A program made the position numbers and the translations under genes. Shown here one piece after another: positions 1 to 6,783 of a stretch of 7,812 bases of DNA; position 1 is the stretch's first letter; each line of letters opens with the position of its first letter. Location of the stretch: the NCBI GenBank assembly GCA_030599515.1, contig JAUVNV010000116.1, positions 1 to 7,812 on the forward strand, read 5' to 3'. This DNA is from Acidimicrobiia bacterium (GTDB lineage Bacteria; Actinomycetota; Acidimicrobiia; Spongiisociales; UBA5794). Under the pieces are notes generated by a model, which saw only the letters and a program-made list of their open reading frames with translations, did not search any database and had not been told where the DNA came from.

Positions 1-2439
1 ATGTTCAAACGCGTGAACCGACGCTCGGGTCCCGTCTTCCTCCTCGACGAGACCGCTCACCTCCAGACGATCGAAGACGTCAAGACCCGGGCCCTTCCAC
101 TCGGACTCGAGATAGTCATCGGTGATCCCCACCGCGGCCTCCCGGACGGGGTGTTCGGGGTCCTCATCCAATACCCGGGGACCCACGGGACCGTGCGGGA
201 CCACGCCGCTGCGGTCGAGCGGATCCATGAGGTGGGCGCGCTCGTCGTGTTCGCCGTCGACCTGTTGGCGATGACACTGGTCGTCCCGCCGGGAGAGATC
301 GGCGCCGACGCGGTGGTGGGCAGCTCGCAGCGTTTCGGCGTGCCGATGATGTTCGGGGGACCCCACGCAGCGTTCATGTCGACCCGCGACGAGTACAAGC
401 GGCAACTCCCCGGACGCATGGTCGGCGTTTCGAAGGATGAGGATGGACGTATCGCGTTGCGTCTTGCGCTCCAGACCCGCGAGCAGCACATCCGTCGCGA
501 GAAGGCGACGTCGAACATCTGCACGGCGCAGGTGTTACTCGCCGTCATGGCCGGTCTGTACGGCGCCTACCACGGACCGGACGGCCTCACCCGGATCGCC
601 ACCCGGATCCACCGACTCGCCGGCGCATTCGCAGCCGGACTCCGGTCCGCCGGTGTAACGGTTCGCAACGACTCGTGGTTCGACACGATCACGGTTGAGG
701 TCGCCGACGCCGAGGAGACACTCGCGAGGGCCAGACACCGCAGGATCAATCTGCGACCCGTCGACGCCACGACGGTCGGGGTGACCTTCGATGAGACGAT
801 CACGACCGACTACGTCGATGCTCTGTTCGAGGTGTTCGGTGCGGAGTCTTCCGCCGATGTGCTCGTCGACACCGCGCCGTCGGGGATACCGGGGGAGTTG
901 GAACGCACGACGGAGTTCATGACCCACAACGTGTTCCATGCCTATCGCTCCGAGACCGAGATGATGCGCTATCTGCGGCGCCTCCAGGATCGGGACATCG
1001 CTCTCGACCGGTCGATGATCTCCCTCGGGTCGTGCACGATGAAGCTGAACGCTGCTGCGGAGATGGCCGCCATCACGTGGCCGGAGTTCTCGGAGATCCA
1101 CCCGTTCGTGCCACTCGATCAGGCGGCCGGCTACCTCGAGTTGATCGCCGACATGGAGCGGTGGCTTGCGGACCTGACCGGGTACGACGCCGTGTCGGTC
1201 CAGCCCAACTCGGGTGCTCAGGGGGAGTTCACCGGCCTTCTCGCGATCAGGGCGTATCACGAGTCTCGCGGCGAGGGGCATCGCGATGTGTGCCTCATCC
1301 CGGCTTCCGCCCATGGAACGAACCCGGCATCGGCCTCGATGGCAGGGATGCGCGTCGTCGTTGTGAAGACGAGCGATGACGGCAGTATCGACGTGGACGA
1401 CCTGCTGGCGAAGGCGAGCCAACATGATGACGCCCTCGCGGCCATCATGGTCACGTACCCGTCGACGCACGGTGTCTTCGAGGATTCGATCGTCGACGTG
1501 TGTGACATCGTCCATGAGCACGGTGGGCAGGTCTACCTCGATGGGGCGAACCTCAACGCCATGGTCGGTATCGCCGAACCCGGAAGATTCGGCAGCGACG
1601 TTTCTCATCTCAATCTCCACAAGACCTTCGCGATTCCGCACGGGGGAGGAGGTCCCGGTATCGGTCCGGTAGCAGTGAAGGCCCATCTCGCCCCGTTCCT
1701 CCCGGGCCATCCACTCGTGCCGGACATGCCGGGCCACGAGGACGGTATCGGCGCCGTCGCGTCCGCTCCGTGGGGTTCGGCGGGCGTGCTCGCGATCTCC
1801 TGGGCCTACATCGCGATGATGGGGGCCTCCGGTCTCCGCTCTGCCACGGAGATGGCGATCCTCAACGCCAACTACGTTGCCGCCCGTCTCGCTCCCTTCT
1901 ACCCGGTGCTCTATACGGGCAACGATGGTTTTGTCGCTCACGAGTGCATCATCGACATTCGCGGCATCCAGCACGACACGGGCGTTACGAACGAGGACGT
2001 GGCGAAGCGTCTCATCGACTACGGCTTCCATGCCCCCACGATGTCGTTTCCCGTCGCCGGGACGTTGATGATCGAACCGACCGAGTCGGAGTCGAGATTC
2101 GAACTCGACCGCTTCTGTGACGCCATGATCGCGATCAAGGCCGAGATCGATGCCGTCGCGAACGGTGATGTCACTGTGGAGGAGAGCGTGTTGCGTCGTG
2201 CTCCACACCCGGCGGAAGACCTTCTCGTCGACGACTGGGACCGCCCGTACAGCCGGGAGACGGCCGCATATCCGGTCGAAGGCCTGCGCAGGAACAAGTA
2301 CTGGGTGCCGGTCAGTCGCATCGACAACGCGTTCGGCGACCGCCACGTCGTGTGCGCGTGTCCCCCGATGGAGGCCTACGAGATGGGAACCGACGGCGGT
2401 TTCGAGGTGGTTCCGAATCAGGTGCACGCCGGTGAGTGA
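1..2439 (+). CDS. gcvP: Glycine dehydrogenase (decarboxylating), P protein of the glycine cleavage system, 5' partial
   Basis: This is the PLP-dependent P protein. It decarboxylates glycine and passes the aminomethyl group to the lipoyl arm of GcvH in the cytoplasmic glycine cleavage system. The 812 residues visible align end to end with the single-chain bacterial P protein from about residue 145 onward; the family is usually about 950 residues. The ATG at base 1 is therefore probably an internal Met and the true start lies left of the window. Both halves are present: the N-terminal pseudo-symmetric half with SSQRFGVP and GGPHAAF, and the catalytic C-terminal half with GSCTMKLN (343-350), PNSGAQGEF (402-410), ASAHGTNPAS (435-444), DGANLNA (514-520) and HLNLHKTF. 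Lys541 is the expected PLP Schiff-base lysine, followed by a Gly-rich loop, and Asp514 is the expected pyridine-nitrogen contact. No key residue is missing in the visible part. The gene overlaps the next gene by 8 nt. gcvT and gcvH are not in the window. Confidence 0.97.
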   Translation: MFKRVNRRSGPVFLLDETAHLQTIEDVKTRALPLGLEIVIGDPHRGLPDGVFGVLIQYPGTHGTVRDHAAAVERIHEVGALVVFAVDLLAMTLVVPPGEIGADAVVGSSQRFGVPMMFGGPHAAFMSTRDEYKRQLPGRMVGVSKDEDGRIALRLALQTREQHIRREKATSNICTAQVLLAVMAGLYGAYHGPDGLTRIATRIHRLAGAFAAGLRSAGVTVRNDSWFDTITVEVADAEETLARARHRRINLRPVDATTVGVTFDETITTDYVDALFEVFGAESSADVLVDTAPSGIPGELERTTEFMTHNVFHAYRSETEMMRYLRRLQDRDIALDRSMISLGSCTMKLNAAAEMAAITWPEFSEIHPFVPLDQAAGYLELIADMERWLADLTGYDAVSVQPNSGAQGEFTGLLAIRAYHESRGEGHRDVCLIPASAHGTNPASASMAGMRVVVVKTSDDGSIDVDDLLAKASQHDDALAAIMVTYPSTHGVFEDSIVDVCDIVHEHGGQVYLDGANLNAMVGIAEPGRFGSDVSHLNLHKTFAIPHGGGGPGIGPVAVKAHLAPFLPGHPLVPDMPGHEDGIGAVASAPWGSAGVLAISWAYIAMMGASGLRSATEMAILNANYVAARLAPFYPVLYTGNDGFVAHECIIDIRGIQHDTGVTNEDVAKRLIDYGFHAPTMSFPVAGTLMIEPTESESRFELDRFCDAMIAIKAEIDAVANGDVTVEESVLRRAPHPAEDLLVDDWDRPYSRETAAYPVEGLRRNKYWVPVSRIDNAFGDRHVVCACPPMEAYEMGTDGGFEVVPNQVHAGE

Positions 2440-2917
2440 AGATTTCTCGTTCCGCCAGAAGCCTCGGGGACTGTTCAAGTGGTTCCTGCAAGCACCGAAG
2501 TGGCTCTACCGGGCACACCTCGGGTTCCTGCTCGGATCGCGGTTTCTGCTGCTCGAGCACATCGGGCGGAAGTCGAAGAACCTGTATCAGACGCCGCTGG
2601 AGGTGGCCCATCATGATCCGGATCGTGACGAGTACATCGTGACGTCCGGAACCGGTGTGAAGGCCGACTGGTACCGGAACATCCAGGCGAGTCCTGCCGT
2701 CGCGATCTGGTTGGGGAACCATCACTACCCGGTGGTGCAGCGGTTCCTCCCGACCGAAGAAGCCGTTGAGGTGATGAAGGGCTACGAGCGAGAGTACCCA
2801 AAGGCTGCAGCCAAGCTCGAATCGATGATGGGTGTCTCCCACGACGAGAGCCGGGAGTCGTGGATGGCGATGATGGAGCGGATCCCGATGATCGGATTCA
2901 CGCCCCGGCGGCGATAG
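2432..2917 (+). CDS. Nitroreductase-family deazaflavin (F420)-dependent oxidoreductase, Ddn/DUF385-like
   Basis: The 161-residue product fits the split-barrel Ddn/DUF385 family, which uses cofactor F420 in mycobacteria and other actinobacteria; the substrate here cannot be told. Visible family features are the GRKSK stretch at about 45-49, the TPLEV strand at 54-58, the conserved W80-Y81-R82-N83 followed by SPAVAIWLG (87-95), and the C-terminal IPMIGFTPR tail typical of these proteins. The ASxGG loop common in relatives is changed to TSGTG here. The GTG at 2432 is chosen because it gives a normal family length and has AGGTG (2420-2424) 7 nt upstream; no ATG start is available nearby. The start lies in the last codons of gcvP (8-nt overlap), which suggests translational coupling in one operon. 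The 3' end overlaps the convergent MFS gene by 20 bp. An N-terminal amphipathic or hydrophobic stretch (about 13-43) could mediate membrane association, as in some relatives. Confidence 0.85.
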   Translation: MSEDFSFRQKPRGLFKWFLQAPKWLYRAHLGFLLGSRFLLLEHIGRKSKNLYQTPLEVAHHDPDRDEYIVTSGTGVKADWYRNIQASPAVAIWLGNHHYPVVQRFLPTEEAVEVMKGYEREYPKAAAKLESMMGVSHDESRESWMAMMERIPMIGFTPRRR

Positions 2918-4085
2918 CGGACTCCCCTTCGTCCGGACTCGACACCCGTCGATCCCATCGAGAGAAGATGACGGTCGCGACACCGAGCGCAACACCCGCC
3001 GTCAGATACATCGGACCCCATCCGGCGGTATCGATGATCGCCCCCAGGATCGGGCCACCGATGAGCGTCCCAACGTCGAACAGTGCAGTGAAGAACGACA
3101 TGGCGGAGCCGCGGTCGGTATCCGGCGCTCGATCGACGAGGAGCGCTGTGAGAATCGGGAAAATGAAGCCATGTCCGGCCCCGCACAGGGCTCCGGCGAT
3201 CGCCACCCCGACCCATGAGCCGGCTCCCGCGAGAACGAGGAACCCCGTGACGAGCACCGCGAACGACGGGTAGAGAACCCGCATCCTGCCGACACGGTCG
3301 GGCAGCCACCCGAGGAACACCCGTTCGAGGATGGCGACCGCCACGTAGGTCGAGAAGAACAGCCCGACGCTCCCGAATCCGGTGTCGTCGACGTAGCGTC
3401 GGATGAAGACGAAGTAGGCCGTGAGGACCGTGGAGAACGATCCGATCATCCACCAGATCGGAAGGAGATCCCGTTTGGTGACGATCTTCCAGAAGCCGCG
3501 CGGTGACTCGCCCGGCTTCAGCGTGGGACGGCGCTCCGGGAGGGGGAGGGAGAGCACCAGAGTGAGGACCGCGAATCCCGCGGCGGTCAGGAACAACTCT
3601 CGGAACCCGGCGATCGACAGTACGAAATCGCCCACGATCCCCGCAACCCCGATCGGCAGCAAGCCCGATACGCCGAACAGAGCGATGCCCTCGGTCCGGC
3701 GGGACTTCGGGATGACGTCGGTGCCGTAGGTGAACAGTGCGCTGAACAGCATCGCCTCCGCCACGCCGTGCCCGATCCTCACCACGTACACCCACGGCCC
3801 GAGTGTCGAGATCGTCAGATACAGCAGCACGAACACGATGTTCAGGACGTTCCCGAACAGGATCACGGGTCTTCGCCCGTACCGGTCCATGACCGTACCG
3901 AGCAACGGACGCATCGCGATCGATGCGACCGCGGTCGCTCCGTAGATGAATCCGATCTGGGTGTCGCTGGCACCGAGATCGGCGAGATAGCCGGAGAAGT
4001 GGAGGAACAGCGCATACGCCATCCCGCTCGTGAAGTTGGCAACCGACACGAGCAGGAACGGTTTGGTGAAGAGGCGCTCCGTCAC
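2898..4085 (-). CDS. Major facilitator superfamily (MFS) transporter
   Basis: This 395-residue polytopic membrane protein has the size and hydrophobic pattern of a 12-helix MFS carrier in the cytoplasmic membrane. The loop between helices 2 and 3 carries the MFS signature GTVMDRYGRR (63-72). Its half-repeat counterpart is GWLPDRVGRMR (259-269). An RxxGxG pattern in helix 4 (R103-H106-G107 region) resembles MFS motif B. A charged cytoplasmic loop (about 183-205) separates the two six-helix halves. Such proteins move sugars, drugs or metabolites by proton-coupled exchange, but nothing here fixes the substrate. The start is GTG (4085-4083), which places the first helix about 8 residues in. TAGGCT lies 6 nt before it and could be a leaderless -10 box or, via AGG, a weak ribosome site. 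The gene is divergent from vapB across 84 bp and convergent with the F420 gene, overlapping it by 20 bp, so it is probably a single-gene unit. Confidence 0.93.
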   Translation of the reverse strand: MTERLFTKPFLLVSVANFTSGMAYALFLHFSGYLADLGASDTQIGFIYGATAVASIAMRPLLGTVMDRYGRRPVILFGNVLNIVFVLLYLTISTLGPWVYVVRIGHGVAEAMLFSALFTYGTDVIPKSRRTEGIALFGVSGLLPIGVAGIVGDFVLSIAGFRELFLTAAGFAVLTLVLSLPLPERRPTLKPGESPRGFWKIVTKRDLLPIWWMIGSFSTVLTAYFVFIRRYVDDTGFGSVGLFFSTYVAVAILERVFLGWLPDRVGRMRVLYPSFAVLVTGFLVLAGAGSWVGVAIAGALCGAGHGFIFPILTALLVDRAPDTDRGSAMSFFTALFDVGTLIGGPILGAIIDTAGWGPMYLTAGVALGVATVIFSRWDRRVSSPDEGESAIAAGA

Positions 4086-4091
4086 CGGCGC

Positions 4092-4097
4092 AGCCTA
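4092..4097 (-). promoter_or_regulatory. Possible -10 box of a leaderless MFS transcript
   Basis: On the minus strand TAGGCT fits the loose actinobacterial -10 pattern TANNNT and ends 6 nt before the GTG start, the spacing seen in leaderless actinobacterial genes. The pattern is common by chance and no clear -35 element is visible, so this is weak. Confidence 0.2.
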
Positions 4098-4135
4098 TCG
4101 ACCATCGTGGGTGCCGCAGCCGAAGGAGCAGAAGT

Positions 4136-4144
4136 GGAGGTGAT
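4136..4144 (+). promoter_or_regulatory. Full Shine-Dalgarno match upstream of vapB
   Basis: GGAGGTGAT is a 9-base match to the canonical anti-SD complement. It lies 25 nt before the favoured vapB ATG (4170), too far to serve it, and about 11 nt from an alternative in-frame ATG at 4152 if counted from GGAGG. It only matters if transcription starts upstream of the palindrome, and would then yield a protein 6 residues longer. It may also be a chance match. Confidence 0.35.
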
Positions 4145-4148
4145 GTCG

Positions 4149-4165
4149 CAAATGTGCTACATTTG
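4149..4165 (+). promoter_or_regulatory. Perfect inverted repeat, probable VapBC operator
   Basis: CAAATGT and ACATTTG are perfect 7-bp arms separated by GCT, ending 4 nt before the vapB ATG. This AT-rich palindrome stands out from the GC-rich surroundings. Phd/YefM-type antitoxins bind such repeats at their own promoter, and toxin binding tunes the repression. Its overlap with the candidate -10 box supports an autoregulatory operator; the function is inferred from position. Confidence 0.65.
4155..4163 (+). promoter_or_regulatory. Candidate extended -10 promoter element for vapBC
   Basis: TGCTACATT reads as an extended -10 (TGn followed by TACATT, which also fits TANNNT). The hexamer ends 6 nt before the vapB ATG, so transcription would begin at or next to the start codon and give a leaderless mRNA, a common mode in actinobacteria. 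No good -35 hexamer is visible at the expected place (around 4135), which fits the extended -10 type. It lies inside the inverted repeat. Confidence 0.45.
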
Positions 4166-4169
4166 GCGC

Positions 4170-4421
4170 ATGGCTGACGTGGCATCACGAGAATTGCGGA
4201 ACAACACGAGGAAGCTCCTCGACCGCGTCGCGGCGGGAGAGGATGTCACGATCACGGTCGACGGCCGGTCGGTCGCCCGGTTGGTTCCCCTTGAGCATCG
4301 GTCCCGGTGGATGGCGACCGGCGAGTTCGTTCGACGACTTGAGGGGCGTCGGGCGGATCCCGCTCTTGCGAAGGAACTGCGGGAGCTGCTGCCGGGTACA
4401 ACCGACGACGTGTATCTGTGA
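4170..4421 (+). CDS. vapB: VapB-like antitoxin, Phd/YefM family
   Basis: The 83-residue product is the antitoxin partner of the PIN toxin encoded directly downstream. The N-terminal half (residues 2-42) matches the Phd/YefM DNA-binding fold: VASRELRNNTRKLLDRV, then AGEDVTITVDGRSVARLVP. The C-terminal part (about 46-83), charged and helix-prone and ending in DDVYL, is the likely toxin-neutralising segment. The ATG at 4170 is chosen because family members begin one to four residues before the VASREL motif, and because a -10-like element and palindrome lie immediately upstream. In-frame ATGs at 4143 and 4152 exist and would add 9 or 6 residues (MSQMCYIWR or MCYIWR), and a strong SD-like stretch lies near them. 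The stop overlaps the toxin start by 4 nt (GTGA), so the two are translationally coupled. It probably represses its own promoter through the repeat at 4149-4165. Confidence 0.9.
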   Translation: MADVASRELRNNTRKLLDRVAAGEDVTITVDGRSVARLVPLEHRSRWMATGEFVRRLEGRRADPALAKELRELLPGTTDDVYL

Positions 4422-4804
4422 CCCGGGGACTCGTCGACACGAGCGTCTTCATCGCGCGGGAGTCGGAGCGCCCGCTCGATGCAGATGGGATGCCCGAAGA
4501 GATTGCGATTTCGGTCATTACGATCGGCGAGCTGCGTGCCGGTGTTCTGGCGACCTCGGATGTCGCAACGAGGAACCGGCGGTTGACGACGCTCACGGAA
4601 GCGCTCGCCTTTGACCCGATTCCGATTGACGAGCGAGTCGCGGAGGAGTGGGCCCGTCTCCGTGTGGAGCTTCGCGATACGGGCCAGCGGATGCCGATCA
4701 ACGATTCATGGATTGCGGCAACGGCCCGGTCCATCGGGGTTCCGGTTGTCACCCAGGACTCCGACTACGTCCGGATCCCCGATCTCGATGTCATCCTCGT
4801 ATAG
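4418..4804 (+). CDS. vapC: VapC-like PIN-domain ribonuclease toxin
   Basis: This 128-residue PIN-domain protein is the probable toxin of the pair, a Mg2+-dependent endoribonuclease that in the VapC family cuts tRNA, rRNA or mRNA. The acidic active-site residues are visible: Asp7 in LVDTSVFIA, Glu38 in ITIGELRAG, Asp96 in PINDSWIAATA and Asp114 in VVTQDSDY, so the enzyme looks intact. Its length is typical (about 125-140). Translation starts at GTG 4418, overlapping the vapB stop by 4 nt with no strong ribosome site of its own, which would keep toxin made only together with antitoxin. The actual RNA target cannot be deduced. The gene ends 11 bp from the convergent end of the thioredoxin-fusion gene, and no clear terminator hairpin is seen between them. 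Confidence 0.93.
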   Translation: MTRGLVDTSVFIARESERPLDADGMPEEIAISVITIGELRAGVLATSDVATRNRRLTTLTEALAFDPIPIDERVAEEWARLRVELRDTGQRMPINDSWIAATARSIGVPVVTQDSDYVRIPDLDVILV

Positions 4805-4815
4805 GGACGACTACC

Positions 4816-6783
4816 TCAGCTTCCAGCGGTGATTGATTCGAGAAGATCCCGGAGCTCATCGTCGATAGGCGGTTGCATGAACACGTCCACGACTTCGCCA
4901 TCCGGGTCGACGACCGTCACGGACGGGACCGCGTTGGACCACAACATCCACGGCGAGTCCGGCAGGCACACGGCATCTGGATCCCAACCACAGTGCACAG
5001 TGGGCACGTCGATGTTGAGTCGATCCAGTACTCGATTCGTCTCGCTCTCAGTGTCCTCGCTGACCGTCACGAACGCCAGGTTGTCGCTCGTTCCGTACGT
5101 GTCGTACAGTCGTTGGAACTCGACCAGGTTCTCGCTGCATACGTCGCCGCAACCGGGAAACCAGTCGTAGAGGACGACGAAGTCCGCATCGGGCTGCTCG
5201 CCCCGGTGGTCGGCCATTTCGAACATGCCACCGCCGACGAGAGGTCCGCTCCAGAGCGGCGCGAGGTCGCCCGACCGGATCCCCTGTTCCTCTTCGTGGA
5301 ACTCCATCGGCACGTACTCGAAGATCTCCACCGGGAACACGGGGTTGATGTCGAGGAGCGTCGCCTCCCAACTCCAGGTCGATTGGACGTACTTGACGCC
5401 GAGTTCGGTCTCCGTGTCGTACCAGTGTTCGGACACGCCGGTGGCCGGGTCCTCTCCCGCCTGCCAGTAGCCCTGGTAGACGAAGTAGACACCGTCGCAC
5501 ATGAAGTGGCGAGCGGGACGACCAGCCACTGTGTCACCGTCGGCCTCGGTGCAGTGCTCGGCTACGAGCTCGAGGGGGGTTTCGGGGATCGACAGTTGCA
5601 GGCCATCGTCGGGTTCGATCGGCATCGAGTGGCACTGCCCTTCGAACGTAGTGCAGCCGCTCCATAGATCGTCCGCAATCAGGGTGAAGCTGCCGATCAT
5701 CGCCGGTTCGGACGCATCAATGTACGTTTCGCGAACGGTGCCGTCGCCCAGGTACCAGGTCTCGAGTGTCTCCCACGTGAGCTCGCTCGCCACGGTCCTG
5801 ACCATGTGGTACGGAGGGAACGCCGATGCGTCGTCTCCGCTTGGCAGCACAGGCGCCGATGGCGTAGTTACGGGCTCGAATCGGATCTCGATGAACTCGA
5901 CGATCCCGTCGCGGTCGACGATCGGACTGAAGTCGCCGACTCCCAACGGACCGATCATCCGCAACACGAGGCCCGACTCCTCGTCGACCCACAGTTCGTA
6001 GTCCTCGAGGGTCGATGAGCAGGTCACGTGTGTCGTGGTGCGACCTGCTACCACCTCGACACCCAACACGGTCTGACTCTCCGCGCAGATCTCGTCCCAC
6101 GCCGGGTACCCCTGCTCTCCCACATCGAAGAACAGGTGCCGGAATGGTTCGAACCCGAGCTTCCACGGACCCAGATCGTCGGGTTCGTTGATCCAGAGAG
6201 CGGCTCCGTCGCCGAAGAAAACGGTCCCTGGCCCTGCGAGCGCAAGGCGTTCACCGGACTCTTCGATCACCGTTGCCTCGTATTGCAGCGGACCGGCATA
6301 GGCAAGCTCAACGGTCGCTTGCCAGCCGGGATCGCCCGACTCCGGATCGTGCTCGGAGTACTGCACAACACCGGAGAAGGACGGCATCTCGCCGTACGCC
6401 GGTGCGGTGATCGGTTCGTCGGAGGCCAGCGGAACGGTCGTCGCTTCGGGCAGAACCGTCGTCGATGGAAGAGCTTGCGTTGTCGCGGTCGGCTCGTCGG
6501 CAGGTTCGATGCCACCACCTCGCGCCCAGAGGGCAACGCTGCCGACAGCGGCGAGGATCAGGATGAGCCCCGCGGCGAACGCCAGCGCCGGTCGGAGTCG
6601 CGTCGTGAGTAGACGGGCATCGGAGGGTCGTTCTCGAACAGGCATTGTGGTAGGCATGGCACGCCTCCCTTCGAGGATCGCCGCACAGCGAGCTTCCACG
6701 TCTTCGCCGGACAAGCGCGCGTCTTCCGGGTCCAGAACCGGGTTCTCCCGGGCAAGCAGCTCTTCGAGGTTGCTACTCGTCAT
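4816..6783 (-). CDS. Single-pass membrane protein with tandem extracytoplasmic domains and a C-terminal thioredoxin-fold domain; candidate anti-sigma/redox sensor
   Basis: The 655-residue product is encoded directly after an ECF sigma gene. Residues 1-63 are polar and probably cytoplasmic; the opening (ARENPVLDPEDARLS) resembles N-termini of membrane proteins paired with ECF sigmas in actinobacteria, but lacks the zinc HxxxCxxC anti-sigma motif. One membrane helix (about 66-86) is followed by WAR and a Thr/Pro-rich linker (91-125). Two related domains follow (about 131-307 and 325-495), each with AGR..(H)..C and a Cys pair (C233/C255, C411/C429), loosely like LolA/RseB lipoprotein-sensing folds. 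The C-terminal domain (about 520-655) has a thioredoxin-like pattern: FVVLYDWFPG, C545 and C549 (CxxxC), EFQRLYDTYG, then AVPSVTVVDPDGEVV with a likely cis-Pro620. The ATG overlaps the sigma stop (ATGA) and AAGGAG lies 5 nt upstream. Anti-sigma function is inferred from operon and topology only; it could instead be an envelope redox or lipoprotein-handling protein controlled by the sigma. Confidence 0.85.
   Translation of the reverse strand: MTSSNLEELLARENPVLDPEDARLSGEDVEARCAAILEGRRAMPTTMPVRERPSDARLLTTRLRPALAFAAGLILILAAVGSVALWARGGGIEPADEPTATTQALPSTTVLPEATTVPLASDEPITAPAYGEMPSFSGVVQYSEHDPESGDPGWQATVELAYAGPLQYEATVIEESGERLALAGPGTVFFGDGAALWINEPDDLGPWKLGFEPFRHLFFDVGEQGYPAWDEICAESQTVLGVEVVAGRTTTHVTCSSTLEDYELWVDEESGLVLRMIGPLGVGDFSPIVDRDGIVEFIEIRFEPVTTPSAPVLPSGDDASAFPPYHMVRTVASELTWETLETWYLGDGTVRETYIDASEPAMIGSFTLIADDLWSGCTTFEGQCHSMPIEPDDGLQLSIPETPLELVAEHCTEADGDTVAGRPARHFMCDGVYFVYQGYWQAGEDPATGVSEHWYDTETELGVKYVQSTWSWEATLLDINPVFPVEIFEYVPMEFHEEEQGIRSGDLAPLWSGPLVGGGMFEMADHRGEQPDADFVVLYDWFPGCGDVCSENLVEFQRLYDTYGTSDNLAFVTVSEDTESETNRVLDRLNIDVPTVHCGWDPDAVCLPDSPWMLWSNAVPSVTVVDPDGEVVDVFMQPPIDDELRDLLESITAGS

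Noticed and set aside
535..2478. A 647-codon open frame on the minus strand opposite gcvP
   Set aside because: Low-complexity Arg/His/Asp/Val-rich translation with no family resemblance; it is a shadow caused by the strong third-position G/C bias of gcvP, whose own protein is unmistakable.
2782..4188. A 468-codon minus-strand frame covering the MFS gene
   Set aside because: Arg/Pro/Gly/His-rich with no hydrophobic helices; the overlapping 395-residue frame has MFS motifs and membrane segments, so this one is a shadow.
5137..5151. Calling the C-terminal domain a Sco/SenC copper chaperone
   Set aside because: The CxxxC spacing fits, but the expected downstream ligand His is replaced by a Val-Pro typical of thioredoxin folds, so only a general thioredoxin-fold call is made.
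4873..5667. A 264-codon plus-strand frame opposite the thioredoxin-fusion gene
   Set aside because: Its translation shows no domain pattern, while the minus-strand frame has a TM helix, Cys pairs and a thioredoxin fold and is coupled to the sigma gene.
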